Assembly: GCA_021613375.1 (NCBI GenBank) | Contig: CM038725.1 | Coordinates: 13,566,589-13,630,588, forward strand | Length of the DNA: 64,000 bases | Reading direction: 5' to 3' | From: Megaleporinus macrocephalus | Taxonomy: Eukaryota; Chordata; Actinopteri; Characiformes; Anostomidae | Translations under genes and position numbers: made by a program | Shown here: positions 44,384 to 58,300 of the stretch, piece by piece | Position numbering within the stretch: the first letter of the stretch is position 1 | Layout: each line of letters begins with the position of its first letter | The notes under the pieces: generated by a model | Told to the model about the DNA's origin: nothing | Seen by the model: only the letters and a program-made list of their open reading frames with translations | Database searches by the model: none

Positions 44384-47352
44384 TTTTTTGTGGTTTGCAA
44401 AGTACAAAATGATGAATCATTTAAAGATGGCAGTGGAACAACTGGTAGGTACAGTGGGTCTCATTTGCTCATCTCTCTTCTCAAAACTCATTTATGCATG
44501 TTTTTCTCACATTCACCACTGTTTCCCAGGAACAGGACCTAGCCACACTCTATAGCAGGAAGGCTGAAGAGTTCTGTGGTTTAATCTGGTGTAGACTTTC
44601 TTTTAGGATGTTTCTTGGGAACAAATTTAAGAAAAGAGTGGAGGAAGATATCAGTGAATGAGGCCCAATTCTTTTGAAAAACTTAGTAGCTATTTCAGGA
44701 GGAAGAGAAGGAAAAAACCTAAGGGGTAAAATGTACTTAAAAATAAATAAAACATGATGACGGCACAAAGCCCCTGTTTATACCTGCTCTCTTCTTGTTA
44801 CTAGTATCTGGATTGTGCTGTGATAAGATTTTAGCCACATGCATTTACACTTGATGGTCAGATCTACCTCAGTCTGCTCAGCCAGACTAAACTCTGTCTG
44901 AAGAAACATTACGGAATATGGAATGTGTTATGTGGCAACTAATCATCAATTGTTTCTCCATTCAGCCTCTATTGTCTGCAGTTTGATTGCACAGTAGTGT
45001 CTGTCTATATTGCCGTTAAGCATTTTGTTTGGTCTCGTCTCTAGCCATGTGCATCCTCCATGATCATCCTCCTCGCAGGCACGGATCAGGGGCCCAGTGA
45101 TGCACGGGGAGGAGTTTCTGTGGTACTGGGAGGGGTTTTGGAAGCTGTAACGTGTCTCAGACCACCTCCTAAAGTGGGTTGTGCGACTGGATTTGTATTG
45201 GCTTTAAAAGCCTCTCGGGTGCATTTGTATGTGCTTTTGCTTTACCTAGATATAAAACGCCAAGTGACCAGGGGTAAAAAAAAAAAAAAAAAAAGACAAA
45301 GGATTTGGTCGTGAAAAAAAAGCACAGTTTTTCTGAAGGCAGCTCCTGGCTGTGCATCTAAGAGGAGTTATAACTGTCAGCTGTGTTAGGAAGCTTTTGT
45401 TTTGATATGTGTAGCCAGAAGGTTTAACTACTGTTATTATGAAGTATCAAAGTATCAAGCATGGTGCTGCATTAAAAAACAATAAGCTTAATTAAAAAAG
45501 CTGCTTTTGGTTTATGTCATGATTTGGATCTGTGATCAACTGCAGCTACTAATCATTCTGTTCGTACCAATGTCAACACCTGAAGGCCCACTTAAAAGTA
45601 TCCAGAGTACAAAAAAAAAAAGAAAGTGAAACATGCATCTTGCATTGAAAGCATTTAATAAAAGGCTCAAAAACTTGCATTGAAAGTGTTTTTTCTCTAA
45701 GGAAACTGATGGTTCTGCTTATAGTTCTGCAATAGTTTTATCTAGTTGTGTCTGTAGACCGATGGAGGTTTATCTCTCTTCTGCTTTAGGGGTGTGCTTG
45801 CTATTATGCAGTAACTGTGCCCTGGTGATGGTGATTGTTGTTGTTTCCAGGCTCAATATAATTGGTCTAAATCATTCCTGTTGTCCAAAGTTCTGACAAC
45901 GTCCATACTCAGCAAGCATGTTTTGATAACTGTTTTCACAGCCACGATAGCCTGTCATTGTACCGCAAATGTTATTTTGCCTGACTCTAGATTAAGCTAC
46001 ACCATTTCATGTACGCCAGGCTAAATTGTGCTAAATGAAAGACTCCTGTTTTCTGTTTGTGTGCTGTAACTAAGGATGGTGTATCTTTAAATGCATTAGG
46101 CTTTAGTAGTCATGTAGTACTGTAGTGTATGCAGTGACTGGGGTGGCGGGGGGAGGAAGGAAATGTGCTCCTCTGGCTTCAGCCTGCGGTGGCTAATGAG
46201 AGCTGTCCCATATACGCATGCCCAGTGAGTCCCATGGCATCTTCTAATGTATCCGTTTATTGATCGCATCTCTATTTCTCTCTGTCTTTCTGTCTCACTC
46301 TGCCTTTGTCAGATGCTCTCCTCCTTGTATCTCTGTGTGAAAGTCACGCTTCGCAAGAACACAGCCCTAATTGTGTACAAGTTTTCCCAGCGTTTGCGTG
46401 CAACATCCAAACGATACGTCCTAGGAGTATTAGATTATCGGCCTAAGCCGCGTTGAAATCGGTTCGCTGATTGCTCCAGGGGAGCGCCACAGTCCAAAGC
46501 TGTAAGAAGGATGTAGAGGACTGTGAAAGCCATATGTGGAGCAGCTATTGTTCATTGCACAGAGATTACAAAGCCCACCCTGTATCAGGCCACTGGCATG
46601 ATCCTCTCTGCATTCTTCTCCAGCAGCGCTGGTGAGATGCAGAACTTCAGCCCAGCTGCTGCTGCTAGATAAGAGCTGGTCATTGGGAATGGCTGATTAA
46701 AGGATTTGGAGAATGCTACCCGCTTCCCAAAATCTGCATGGTCAGGGATTACAGCGCTGCCTTTAATTTCCTGCCAGGGGTGAACAGACCTCCAGCGATG
46801 GCCAAATTGTCATGTAATCTTATCAAAGAAACAAGCAGAGCTTACCATACAACTGAGATGTTCAGGGTTTAAAGCCAGCAGCTGTGCATATCGGGGCAAG
46901 ACTGGTGTTTTTTGGATCTTTTTTTTTTTTTTTACAACATTGCATACTGTAATGAATACAGTATATGACCAGAGATTGAATCCTAGATCTTTGATGCTTT
47001 AGGCCAGTTTCCCAGAGCCAGATTAATGGTGTGTCTTCTTAAACATGCTGAGGAAATCCCTCCAATGCCTGACACTTATATATGCACAAGTGGTAAAGTT
47101 GTGCTGGAGGGTAGGTCTTAAAGAGCAGAGTTGCACAGAGACCACTGCACTAGAACGCGCTTATGTTGGTCCATATTACCACTGTCTGAAGAAACTTTCC
47201 ATCTTCCTTGTTTCCTTGTACTTTGAAATTGCCTACATACATAAATTCCACCATAAATAGGCCAAAAAAATGGCCCAAAATGATTTGAGAACTTCAGCAT
47301 TGGGGTGCAGCTCAAAACTAGGCTGAAAACATGCCCATAAAAAGTGGCCCTT

Positions 47353-47770
47353 CATATTGGTCATGTGATACATTCATGAGCTACTGATGACCACCCAACG
47401 ACCTTTAACAACTGTCCGATGACGTTTTCTGACTTTATAAGCCAACGAGGACTATCCTGGATCATAATCCTTAAGATCCGCTAAACAGGATTTGTAACGG
47501 TGTGATACTATTGGCATGGCAGTTTAGTACTAGGCTTAATCAATTTCCATAAAATTTACCATATTGGTCACGTGAGACATTTAGCAGCTGCTGATGACCA
47601 CCCAAAAGCAAACATCTGGTTGATGACGTGATGGTTTTCTGACTTTATGAATTGACAAGGACTATCCAAACCTGCCACAAATCCAAGCATGCATTAAACA
47701 GGATTTTTTTTAATGGTGTTGGTATTACTGACATCGCAGTTTAGCCCAGGACTAAGCTTAATTCATGTCC
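47353..47770 (+). repeat. Diverged tandem duplication, period about 207 bp
   Basis: 'catattggtcatgtgataca' at 47353 recurs as 'catattggtcacgtgagaca' at 47560. Both copies continue with 'ctgatgaccaccca', 'gatgacgt...tttctgacttta', 'aggactatcc' and 'aaacaggatt'. The copies differ by many substitutions, so the event is old. Confidence 0.75.
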
Positions 47771-49530
47771 ATAAAACAGTACTTTAAAGTACAGAATACA
47801 GACTCAGGCCTAGTTAGTTGCCATAAAACCATTTCTGGATAACGTTCAAAAACAGGAGTGCTTTACTTTAGCCTCTTCACCCCGATCTTGCTTTATAAAT
47901 GACTCTGCCCTTACACGTATAACAGCAAGTGGAGAGACAATGACAGGCCATACATTTTATTAACTTAATAAAAAAGCAGCAGGCTCTGGAATGCAGTGTG
48001 TGCGTTCTTGCCTAGATGGCACTCTTCCCTCATACTGTTCACTAATTGGTGCTTTGTCTGTCTTTTGCTTTGATCCAGGCCAGGAGAAAGCCAGGCTCAG
48101 TGTTGAACTAAGAGTGTAATGTAGTGAATAAAGAAATATTGAAGTTTTATGGAAACCAAGCTGCAAAATCAGCCCATTTTTAATTGATTATTTTTTGTGA
48201 TCTCCGAACCAGTGCGTTTACAAATAATTGCTTACTCAGCCTGCATGAATACTGTTATCTCCTCTTTCAAATACAAATCCTGCAATAACAAAAGAGAGCA
48301 GTACAAAGGCAAAGATTCTAAAATTCCAAAAAAAACAGTTGTGACACCTTCAAAATCAACATATGGCAACAGAGCAACAGCAAGTTGTGGACTACGTGGA
48401 GAAATCTACTGTTCCAAACTGTGAAGATGATGTCTGCACTTTTCATACTCCAAAGGGGCATGGTTGATGTTCTATGAGGTTCTTAACCGAATGTTCCAGT
48501 CCACCTTAAATGTTACTTGTACAGGCCTCCAAAACTAACTGTGGAACAATTTCAGGTGGAAAGAAAAAATGGGAAAACAAGGGGTCTATTAGGAACTTCA
48601 GCTCCTACATCTTCTCGTAGGATCCTGTTGTAGGTTTGCTTTGCACATTTCACTGTAGACAGTTTGTCAAACCAACAACTAACAAAATTAGATAGTATCG
48701 TACAGCTTCACTGACAGTTCCATCTTTATTAGTATTACAGCCCCAGCAGTAACCTGTAAGTAGCAGCCATGCCTTATTCACTTTTTTCACTTTATCCATA
48801 GTTTCATAACAACTTTAACAACTTTTAAGCAAATTTGCTTCATTTAAATAAAGCCTTTGTTCATTTTATATTTCAGTTTGTTTTTTGGGTTTTTTGTTTT
48901 AACATGTTGCTTCTATGTGATCATCTAGGTGTCTTGCTGCGAACCAGCCAATCAGAGCAGAGCTCAACAAATTATTCATGAGCTCACCAAAAGGGAAAAC
49001 AGCTATTTTTAGTCTAGGATCAAATCATAGGGTGTAACTGGGCATGTGAAACCACATCTGGCCATTTTTCAAAGAGAACAGTTTAAAACACTTAATAAAT
49101 GCAAGCCATGTTTAAGAGGTTATAAAAACATGCTGTTTTTTTTGTTAGAGATAAAAAGAGATGAAAAAAGGAATAAATTGTGTAACATAAACCATGCAAA
49201 CACCGTTGGTGTGTCTCAAAACCTAGTAAGTGTCTATATAGACAACATTTTACGTATGCTGTCCCAATTCTTAGATACCTAAAACATGCTGTCTACTGAG
49301 GCACCTTATTTTGGCCTGATTTTAAGGAAGCATCGAACGCTTCCTCAGCCACTAAGGCAATCCCATGATGCAATGCAAGCAAATCTACGAGCAGTGAAGT
49401 CATTTTAAGTTATTTTGATTCTCTCTGGTGTTTAATATGTTTCTTGTCATATAATCACACAAAACAGTATTTAATTTACAACTTTGTCGTTGACCATTTT
49501 GCAGTTTTACACTGGAGCCATTAGCATTTA

Positions 49531-49712
49531 TGCTAGCGGATTTTTAAGCCTCTGCCTATTGTTGTGGATGCCGGCCGGTAGCTTAGCAACCAGTGGGCGG
49601 GAACAAGTGGTGAGCGTTTATGCTAGCGGATTTTTAGGCCTCTGCCTATTGTTGTGGATGCCGGCCGGTAGCTTAGCAACACAGTGGGCGGGAACAAGTG
49701 GTGACAGTCTCT
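49531..49712 (+). repeat. Near-identical tandem duplication, 90-bp unit
   Basis: The unit starts tgctagcggatttttaagcc and ends with gtgggcgggaacaagtggtg. The second copy starts at 49621 and differs by one substitution and a 2-bp insertion, so the duplication is recent. Confidence 0.9.
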
Positions 49713-50463
49713 CTCTAACTAGAGCGTCTCAGTAATCTGTTTTATGAGGAGAGATGAGGAGAGAACACTGCTACTTAAACAGCTGCCTACGTAGACAGCC
49801 TACTTAGACACTCACTAGGATTTAAGACAGACTCCATAATACAAGAGTGCAAGATGGGGACATCCATTCTGAATTATAGAACATCCAGTTTTCAGCCCTT
49901 ATGTCATGAACACTATGGCAGTAATTTGATTCTCGAACAGACAACAGGAAGGCTTTCACACTTTTTGGCCTTTTGAGTCATTACATTTCCTTTCAGCTCA
50001 TTAACAGCTATCCAGTTCCTCTGACCTGTCTTTTTGTTAGGACGACACACATTGCACAATGAATGTGTCACCGAGGAGAGAACATATAAGCTCTCTGACA
50101 CAGAGAGCCTTTGAATTCACTGCAGGTCAGACCTTTCAGAAAGGGTTTAGAATACCATCGTAGCATGTTATGTGTCATTACAGCTTCTGAGGAAGATGTG
50201 TTTCCCATCCTGCTTTGCTGCTTATACATGCAAACCGTAATATCATCAGCATTTGACAGTTTAGAGGTGAAATCTCAGAAAAGGCCCAGCAAATTCTTTC
50301 ATTTTTTTACACAGACTGTATAGACAGGAAAATAAAAAAATAGCTTCTATCTCGCACTCTTGCTTCTTTGCTGTTACGCTGCGAGACTAGAATAGCTAAC
50401 AAGTAGTGAAAATGTATTCCGCATCTAGTGTCCGTATCACAATGATATAAGCAGAAATATCAA

Positions 50464-50720
50464 GTTTCAAGTTTCAAGTTTATTTGTCATTTGCACATCA
50501 TGTCAGGACATAACATGCATTGAAATGCTTGGGGTGAGGCTCAGATAAAACTCTACAGCAGGGCAGCATTATATATGTAAAACAGTGCAAACACACAATA
50601 AATAGACAATATTCAAGTAAAAGTAAGCTAGAAAATATACATATAGTTATAACTGAAATATTTAAAGGACTATACAAAACATACACAAGATATATACATA
50701 AGATATACAGGAGGACATAT
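50464..50720 (+). repeat. Interspersed retroposon fragment
   Basis: The start 'caagtttcaagtttcaagtt', then 'tatttgtcatttgcacatca' and 'gcattgaaatgcttggggtg', resembles the 3'-terminal region of a widespread fish retroelement. The class is uncertain. Confidence 0.45.
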
Positions 50721-51059
50721 TATTAAATGCTTATTAATGAATAATCATTGTATGTGGAGCAAGGATGGTTGTGTAAACAGAAATCTCCTGTAAACAAGCA
50801 GCAAAATACAAAATTATAAAAGCAACATTCATAATTTTGGAGAAAAAGAGAGAAATACTAACTAATACTAATTAATGGAACCGCAAGCACATTTTTGTGC
50901 ACTGAAAGTCAGTATTACTTCCACTGCTTTTTCTACAGTCGTTTTTATTTAGTTATTACATATTGTGGCATCAGTGTACACCTGGGTTTAGTTCTTGTTT
51001 ATGTCCAGTTCTAACAAGGGTCTAATGGTAGTTCTAGGTTAGTTTAGTGTATTAGAAAC

Positions 51060-51204
51060 TAGGGCTGTGTGTTGGCAAGAACCTGGCGATGATTCACTGT
51101 CTGCCAGAAATCTGTGTATCGATACTGTGTTTTTGAGGATCGATACAGTATCACAAAACATATTATCCTGATATTCGATATTTCAGTATTTTCCTATACA
51201 CCTA
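51060..51204. mobile_element. Short hAT MITE, internally deleted relative
   Basis: It starts tagggctgtgtgttggcaag and ends ttcctatacaccta. The core 'ctgccagaaatctgtgtatc' and 'gatcgatacagtatc' match the 58029-58415 element. Flanks ttagaaac/ttagatat agree at 6 of 8 positions. Confidence 0.65.
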
Positions 51205-53469
51205 TTAGATATGCTCTTATGCGTGTTTCTCACTAAGGACTCTTGTTCTAAGGACTGAGGACTAGTATTGGCATTGTTGTAGCAAAGTAGAACTAAGTAT
51301 AAGTATAATTACAAACTGTTTTTGAGTTGTGTTTTTTTTTTGCTATTAAGATTCAATGAGTTTTTTCGGGACAGTAACTTTTCTCTCGCTCATTTAAATT
51401 ACAGGTACTGAGATCAGTGCTAATGTTTATATTATAATTTTAATATAATGTGATATATTTTACAGACTAGTAGGTTAGTGAATGGCATAGTTTTCGAGCT
51501 GTGGACATGTGTATTGCATTAAAGCACTGACTTGCTTGTGAGAGACAGATAGTAGCAAAAAGTGTTTTCCATTGTTTTCAGGGGAGCCACACAGAAAATT
51601 CTGCCACCACAAGTGGCAACATTCTGCACACCACAAAAGTAAATGGAACGTATCGTCAAGAGTTCAGTTTTCCACATTTTTGCCGATGACTGCAGCAGTG
51701 GAATTAACCGGATGTTGATTTTTAAAATTTATTTATTTATTTTTTGGGACAAACATCTTGTTGACTTACAGAAAACCACATCACCATGCTTTTTTCAACT
51801 TTAAATAAATAATGTATGCTGCTAATGCTCTCCTTGGATAATCATTTATTTTTACCAATAATGTTGCCATCATGCCAGTGTTTGTGTGGTTGCTGTTGGT
51901 CGTGTACTGCTGTGAGGTATGGAATGATGTATTTTAAGTGCTAACACGTAAACACAGCAATGCATGTGAGAGTGTATGTGGTAATTGAATCTTTTCAGTC
52001 ATCGCTGCTCAAACGATTTGTCTTGAAAGTTCATATTATGACTATAATTTATTGTGCATACTTACACAACTTGGTTTAGTGCGAACAGCATGGCTAAGTG
52101 ACCATATCCTTACCTCAAACCCTGAAGTGTTCAGTAATATAAACTAGAACATGTGCTTTGGCTTGCCAACAAAACGTAGACTGCAAGATGGCGGCAGCGA
52201 TTACTACTACTTTAGCTACACAATGCACTGTTGTCCCCGAACTCGTTCAATTTAGTGTCCTGTCTTTGTTGCCATGGTATTTCCAGACATTTCAGACAGA
52301 CATGGATTCAAAGTCGCCCTCCTTTCAAAAGGAAGAGTGAATGCTGTGAATTCTGATAGGAAAGGAATTTAAGACTAAACCCACGACAGAGATCGCCTGC
52401 TCTTGCGTCAGCGCTTGGCTGCAGCGCTCCCTCAGTCTCCCCCTCTCAATTGTCTCAGCCGTATGCAAATACGACAGCTTGCTGTGGTTTTGAGCCACTT
52501 TATCCCTCTACCCCCGGCGGTCAGGTGTATAGAACACGGAGGCAGGAAACCAGTTGTTGACCTCTAACTTGTCTTGGGCAGCTGCTGCTGAAGGGCCTCT
52601 ACAGGCTGGCCTGCCAGCCAGCCAGCCAGCCTGCACTACTCTGCCAGAACCGTGTCTCTGTGTAGATGACTGGAGTAGCGTGGTTGAATTGTACTGAATT
52701 AACTTGATTTTCACCACATGTTTTTTTTGTGTAGTTGTTCCCTACAAATGTGAGGGTTCAGCCAAAACATGTGTCTGGACTGTGCTTCTGTAGTACGCAC
52801 TGGAGCTGCCGGGCTAATGTAGAAGTAATGGAAGCCACACATATCATACTGTCCTCTATAAAAAAATCTGTGTTGTATAGCTGAGAGCCACTGATTTTTG
52901 GTCCATACTTATTTCCATTATCATAGGAAAGTATGCTGTACAGTGTCAAAAACAAAAGCAGTTTTGTTTTAGATACATGAACGACTCAACACGGTTTGAG
53001 ATAGCAGTGATGGTTTAGATATCTTCACTGCTCAAAGAAAAACATGTTTCCATATTTTGTGGTCAAGCGGTAATTTATATTCTGTGAAAGTTTGATGATG
53101 TATGAATACAAATGCTCCAAAATCACTTGCAATCAAATCTCTTAACATTCAGAGTTAAGAAGGTTGTTGTCCTCTCTGGTAAAGTTACTATAATGGAGGT
53201 TCAAACTGATACAGAACTCCACACACACAGCACGTCTTGTCTGACGGAGTGAATTTGGGGGACATTGTGTTAATTTTTGCCAAACAGTTTCTTGAAGCGC
53301 ATCCGGCCTGTTCCCACGCCTCACATCCCGACTCGGCCAGATGTGAGCGCAAGAGGCATTCGTCACACTCTTTACACTCTCTCTCTTTTCCTTTATTTCC
53401 TCTTCTTCTTTTTCTGTTCAGTGGGAATTTGGCGAGAGAGTGAGAGAGAGAATCTGTAGGGCTAACTTT

Positions 53470-53622
53470 GCCCCCCCCCCCCAACTTGAATGAGGTTCAG
53501 CTGTGAACGGACCTGATCGTTTCCTAATCCGATGGAGAGTGGTGGTGGGGGTGTTGGGTGGGGGGGGGGGTTGGGGGATCTTGAAGTCATTACAGGATGT
53601 TCGGTCCATAAATTACCATTAA

Positions 53623-53698
<76 letters not shown>

Positions 53699-53840
53699 TC
53701 TCTCTCTCTCTCTCTCTCTCCTGTGTGTGTGTGTATATATACGTCACACACGTGTATATATATATATATAAATATGTATGTATATATGTGTGTAAATGTG
53801 TATATATGTGTATATATATGTGTGTGTGTTTGTGTATATC
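53470..53840. repeat. Low-complexity cluster: C-run, G-rich tract, (CT)n, (GT/TA)n
   Basis: It comprises a poly-C tract (about 53470-53482), a G-rich tract with five or more G-runs (53541-53577), about 96 bp of (CT)n (53624-53720), and then GT and TA alternation. Such sequence can form G-quadruplex and triplex structures in principle. Confidence 0.9.
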
Positions 53841-55385
53841 TATGTATGTATGTCACTTTGTCTCTACATTACATCTATCTGCGTCTCTCTGTTTTCTGTT
53901 TTTTCTGTCTCTTTCTTGCTGCCTCTCTCTTTCTAGCTCTCTTATCTATCTTTTCTCTATATATGCTTGTCTGTCTCTGTAGTTCTGTCTCTCTTGTTTT
54001 GTCTTTGTTCTACCTTTTTTCTCTCTCATCTTCTCTCTCTCTCTCCTACTAAAACAAATATGACATTGTCAGTTGCAGTACAGCTGCAGATTTGACCCTC
54101 TTTGTGCTTATTGATGGGCTGAGGCGGTTGCCGTAGCGGTCAGTTCTCCAGATGGCTCTTGCTTTGATGTTGTGTGTTCAGAATCAATATCGAGTGTGAA
54201 ACTAAAGTGTGAAGTTTTTCGACCTTTCATTTTGTGCTCTGTGTTCAGTTCAAACAGAAAGGCCCGTGGCTGGCAGCCCCGTGTTTTGATAAGCTCACTC
54301 TCTCCTATCAAAGCACAGGTGCTCCGCATTCATTAATATGAAAAAGGCTACCTAGATTAAACGCAGGGCAGTATTCTCACAAACAACTGACTTCGCTTTG
54401 TGGTTTTTTTTTTTTCATAGTTTTACACATCACCTCTAATCACAGTCCGTTAATTGCACTGAAAGCAGGTGTTGATTAGAGCTGTACAGCAATCTGTTTG
54501 CTGGTCATTAGCACTGTGTTAGCATTAGCAATGCTGCAAAAAGCCCTGTATTTACTTGAGCATCTTGACCGGTCAAGACGAGGCACTGACTGATATGAAA
54601 ATTCTGTAACTGATACAAGTGCTTTTCACACTATAATCCTGTACCCCATTTCCTCCACGTCATTCAGTATTTTTACTGTGTGTAAATATATGTAATATAT
54701 GTAATTTGTCTATATAACATGTACTGTGTTCTTTTGCTGCTGTACTGCTACTTTCTCCTTGGAATCAATAGACTCCATCCACTATGGGTATAATTAAATA
54801 TTGAAATTAGTGAATACTGCTATAGTATTTTTTGTAATACTGTTGTTACAAACACAGTATAAATTTTTAATCAATAGTTTACAATCAAGGATTGATGGCA
54901 GGTTCTTTTTGTGTTGCGTTTGAACCCCCTCCTGCTGCTCGTCAGCCATTATACTCTTTCGCTCAGCATAATTAGTAGGATAGAGTAGGATAAGGGTAGA
55001 TCGCTGTCCAAAGAAAAACCTGTATTTCCGTTTTTTTGATTTTTTTTATTTTTATTTTTTTGATGAATGCGCCAATAGAAATGCTCTAAAATCACTTAAA
55101 AATAAAACCTCCTTACATTAACTTCAGTATTCACAGATTTTATCAGTGGTGTGATATGCTGGCAGGGCCCCAGTCAAGACATTCACATGGGGCACATTGC
55201 AAGTGCAACATTGGACTGTGATCACAGTGCGGTGTTTTGTCCACAGCGTGCAGCTCTAGTTTTGATGAATCAAACCCTGTCAGTTTTACCAGTTGAAGCA
55301 GAAGACTTCTATTTAATAACGACAGCTTCTCTGAAAAGACACATTTCCTGGTTTCATCCGTCTTGTTCTCTTTACTTTTCCCCAG

Positions 55386-58300
55386 ATGGGGCTCAACAGG
55401 GGGAAGATGTTACTGGACAGAAGCTCATCAATCAGCAGCGATCTGGAGAGATGTTCTCTGCACACGGACGCTGAGGAGAGCAGTAGGAACACCTCTCAGA
55501 GCAGAGGCACTGTGGAGGTGAGTCAGCTGGAGCTTAAAAACCAGACACGTTTATTGAACTTGTCAAAGTGTAGAGAAGAGGAATGACAAATTCAATTTTA
55601 CTACCAAGTACAGTATTCAAATGCTGACAAGCAAAACAATGCTAATGTAAAATATAGGCATCTTTTATGATAGAATTCATTCTTTTTATTGATACTAAAA
55701 TTAAATCATTGCTCTACATGTCCTGAGGAGATGATTTAAGGAGAATTCCACTAATAATGTTTCCAAATTTCTGAAAGGGTAGTTTAATATAAAATGGTTT
55801 ATAAAGCAAAATAGCACTTTTCTTAGATGTACCTTTATTTTTACCATAAAACAACATTACTTCTTAAAACACATGTACAGGTTTGTTTTGCATAGGAAAT
55901 AAAATGGCTCTAAATTTGCACTGCACACGTTGTGGCCCCTGGATCCTGTCACAACCTCTGTAAACATGTCAGAAATGGTTATTTTCTCTAGAATAGAGCT
56001 TTTGCATCAAACATGTCTGAAAACCAGTAGATATTCCACTTAAGAGTAAGATGACATACAGTATGTTTAACATTCCGGACCCAGAAGTTGTCCAATGCGG
56101 ACCCAAAGCGATAAACTATTGAGAAGGATTTAATTTCCATAGTGTTTATTTTGAGCGGCCGATCTTTTCTAGCCTTTACGGTATATTAGCTTCGCGGCGA
56201 AGTAAACTCACAGACTAATCACAGCAAGCACAAGTGAGAAGCCGCAGTCGGAGACTAAATTGAGTCAGAAAGAATAATGAACGTGCTCTAAAAAGAGAAA
56301 ACTCTACATCAAAAACTGACTGTTTAACCAGGAATGGACCGAAACTTGTTCACTCAGTTTTGGAGAATACCGCTCTGAAAAACTAACATGTCAGTCTGTG
56401 AAACAGTTAACAAGAAGACGCACGTTTTATTTACTGTTTCTATAAAAAAACACTTTAAGATGCTTTCTTTTTTTAATGTAGCTCTTGTTTTTACTTAAAG
56501 TGAGTTAAATAATTATATAATTTATAAATAATTAATTCAGTTCAGCATTTAAACAGTAAATATACTGAAATATCTTGAACAGTATGTGTGATGTGTTGGT
56601 GTTTCAGTAGCTGATGGTATAAGATGCTGGTACTAGACTACTTCAGTAAACAGGATCTGGCACTGAATCATAACACAAGTTAGAAATGATGACAGTCTGG
56701 ACCTTGGCCTGAGGAAATCTCCTCTAACCGGACCTTAATGACTTCTAACTAAATACCCCTGACATAGTGTTTAAAACCCAGAATAGAGGTTATACTTTTT
56801 GTTGTTTCTAGAAACGTGTTGATATGCTAATACATTTACCTTTATATTCACACTGGGAGGCGGAGGCAGTATTAGTAGCCCAACATCTCTTATTTATGTA
56901 GTGTAAGGTGGTTACCCAGGTGGGGAATCGCTTTGCAGTCTACAGGATAAAGGGCAGCAGTGTAACCCACTACACTATACCAACCACTTAAAATTAGCGA
57001 TTAGCTTATAAAAAATGAGAGAATTGAGTGTTTGTTGTAGAGAAAAAGTATAGAACAATCATACATGAGGCACTGCTAGCCTTCTAGCCACCTCATATCG
57101 TTCTTCAACATGTTAGCATCTGCCTTGGATTTGCGTTTCATTTCTCCATGCACTTAACCTTTATTGCAGAAACTGGAAAAGGAAAATATCAAGCTGAAGA
57201 TGCAATATGAAGAGCTAAGGTAACAGATGGCATGTCACACTCACTTTCTTGAAAAACAGTCAGTTAGTTTTCAAAATGATCCCCATGAGGATTATTACTA
57301 TATGTCACCACCTTCTGCCCTGCCATTCAGGTGCCAGTATGTGCAGATCCTGGAGGAGGCGAAGGAGGAGAAGTTTGAGGAGAGAAGAGTCAATATGCTC
57401 AAAGCTCAAGTGATGCAGCTGGAAAGGCAGGTATGCCGCACCTGTTTCGTTCGTTGTTGCGCGGCTGGTTTTGCCCGTCTTTGTAGATAACATGCAGTGT
57501 CAGAAACCACAGAAGAAAGTCACTTGACAAGGTTTTGGGTAAATTCCTGTTGGAATTTAAGCTGCTAATTGGTGGGGTATAAGCTGCCATTAGATGTTAC
57601 CAAAGGTGTCAGAAGTATTCACATTCATTACTCCGGTAGAAATATAGATACTAGGGTTTAAAAGTATTTCTGTAGAAGTTCAAGCTTATTACTTAAGTAA
57701 AAGTGTCAAAGTACTGCTTTTAAAACTACTTAAAGTATAAAAGTAATAAAAAAATGCCATTAGGGACAAAAGCTTAGGCCACACCACAGGGGCCTCTCTA
57801 GCTCACCTTCCCAGAAACATACTTTTAGAAGCCATAAAGACTATAATGTTATAATAAAATATTAATGTTGATAAATTTGGGATAGGCTAGGCTTCCTTTT
57901 TAAGCTGCATATGCGCCCATTGAAAATGAATGTAGTTTAGTACAACTCAAGTCATGTTATCAATAACATTTCATGGAATGTAAATGTACATGAATGACAA
58001 CAAGCCGAAATTAAATAGGAGTAACGAATAGGGCTGTGTATGGGCAAGAACCTGGCGATACAATATGTATCGTGATACAGCGGTCACAATTTAATATATC
58101 GCAATATATTGCGATCCTGCAAGCAAAGTGATATACTGTTATTTTTCAGATCCTACTATTAAAACACACCACTATATGAACAGGTTTGCCAATGCTTACT
58201 ATAGCATTGCATCCTTGTGCTGCTTGTTAATTTTGGAGTGGAGCTGAAAATGGATTACAACACTGCAATCTAGTGGTCAGAGATTTAAACACAACACACA

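Larger units (their letters stand above)
37745..55385 (+). other. Long non-coding stretch before the coiled-coil exons
   Basis: It is probably a first intron or intergenic. I found no exon with protein similarity on either strand. It contains the hAT-like element at 38.7 kb, TA tracts at 44.30 kb, tandem duplications at 47.35 and 49.53 kb, a retroposon at 50.46 kb, a short hAT MITE at 51.06 kb and low-complexity CT/G-rich DNA at 53.5-53.8 kb. Blocks at 43.69-44.10 and 46.13-46.85 kb are less AT-rich and free of recognised repeats, and could be conserved regulatory DNA. Confidence 0.4.

Noticed and set aside
46247..46456. Short ORF considered as an extra exon of the coiled-coil gene
   Set aside because: The acceptor-like sequence is weak, the reading frame has no coiled-coil character and no matching donor phase was found.
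53532..54052. ORFs rich in Ser/Leu, Arg/Glu or Tyr/Ile
   Set aside because: Translated (CT)n, (GT)n and (TA)n low-complexity DNA.
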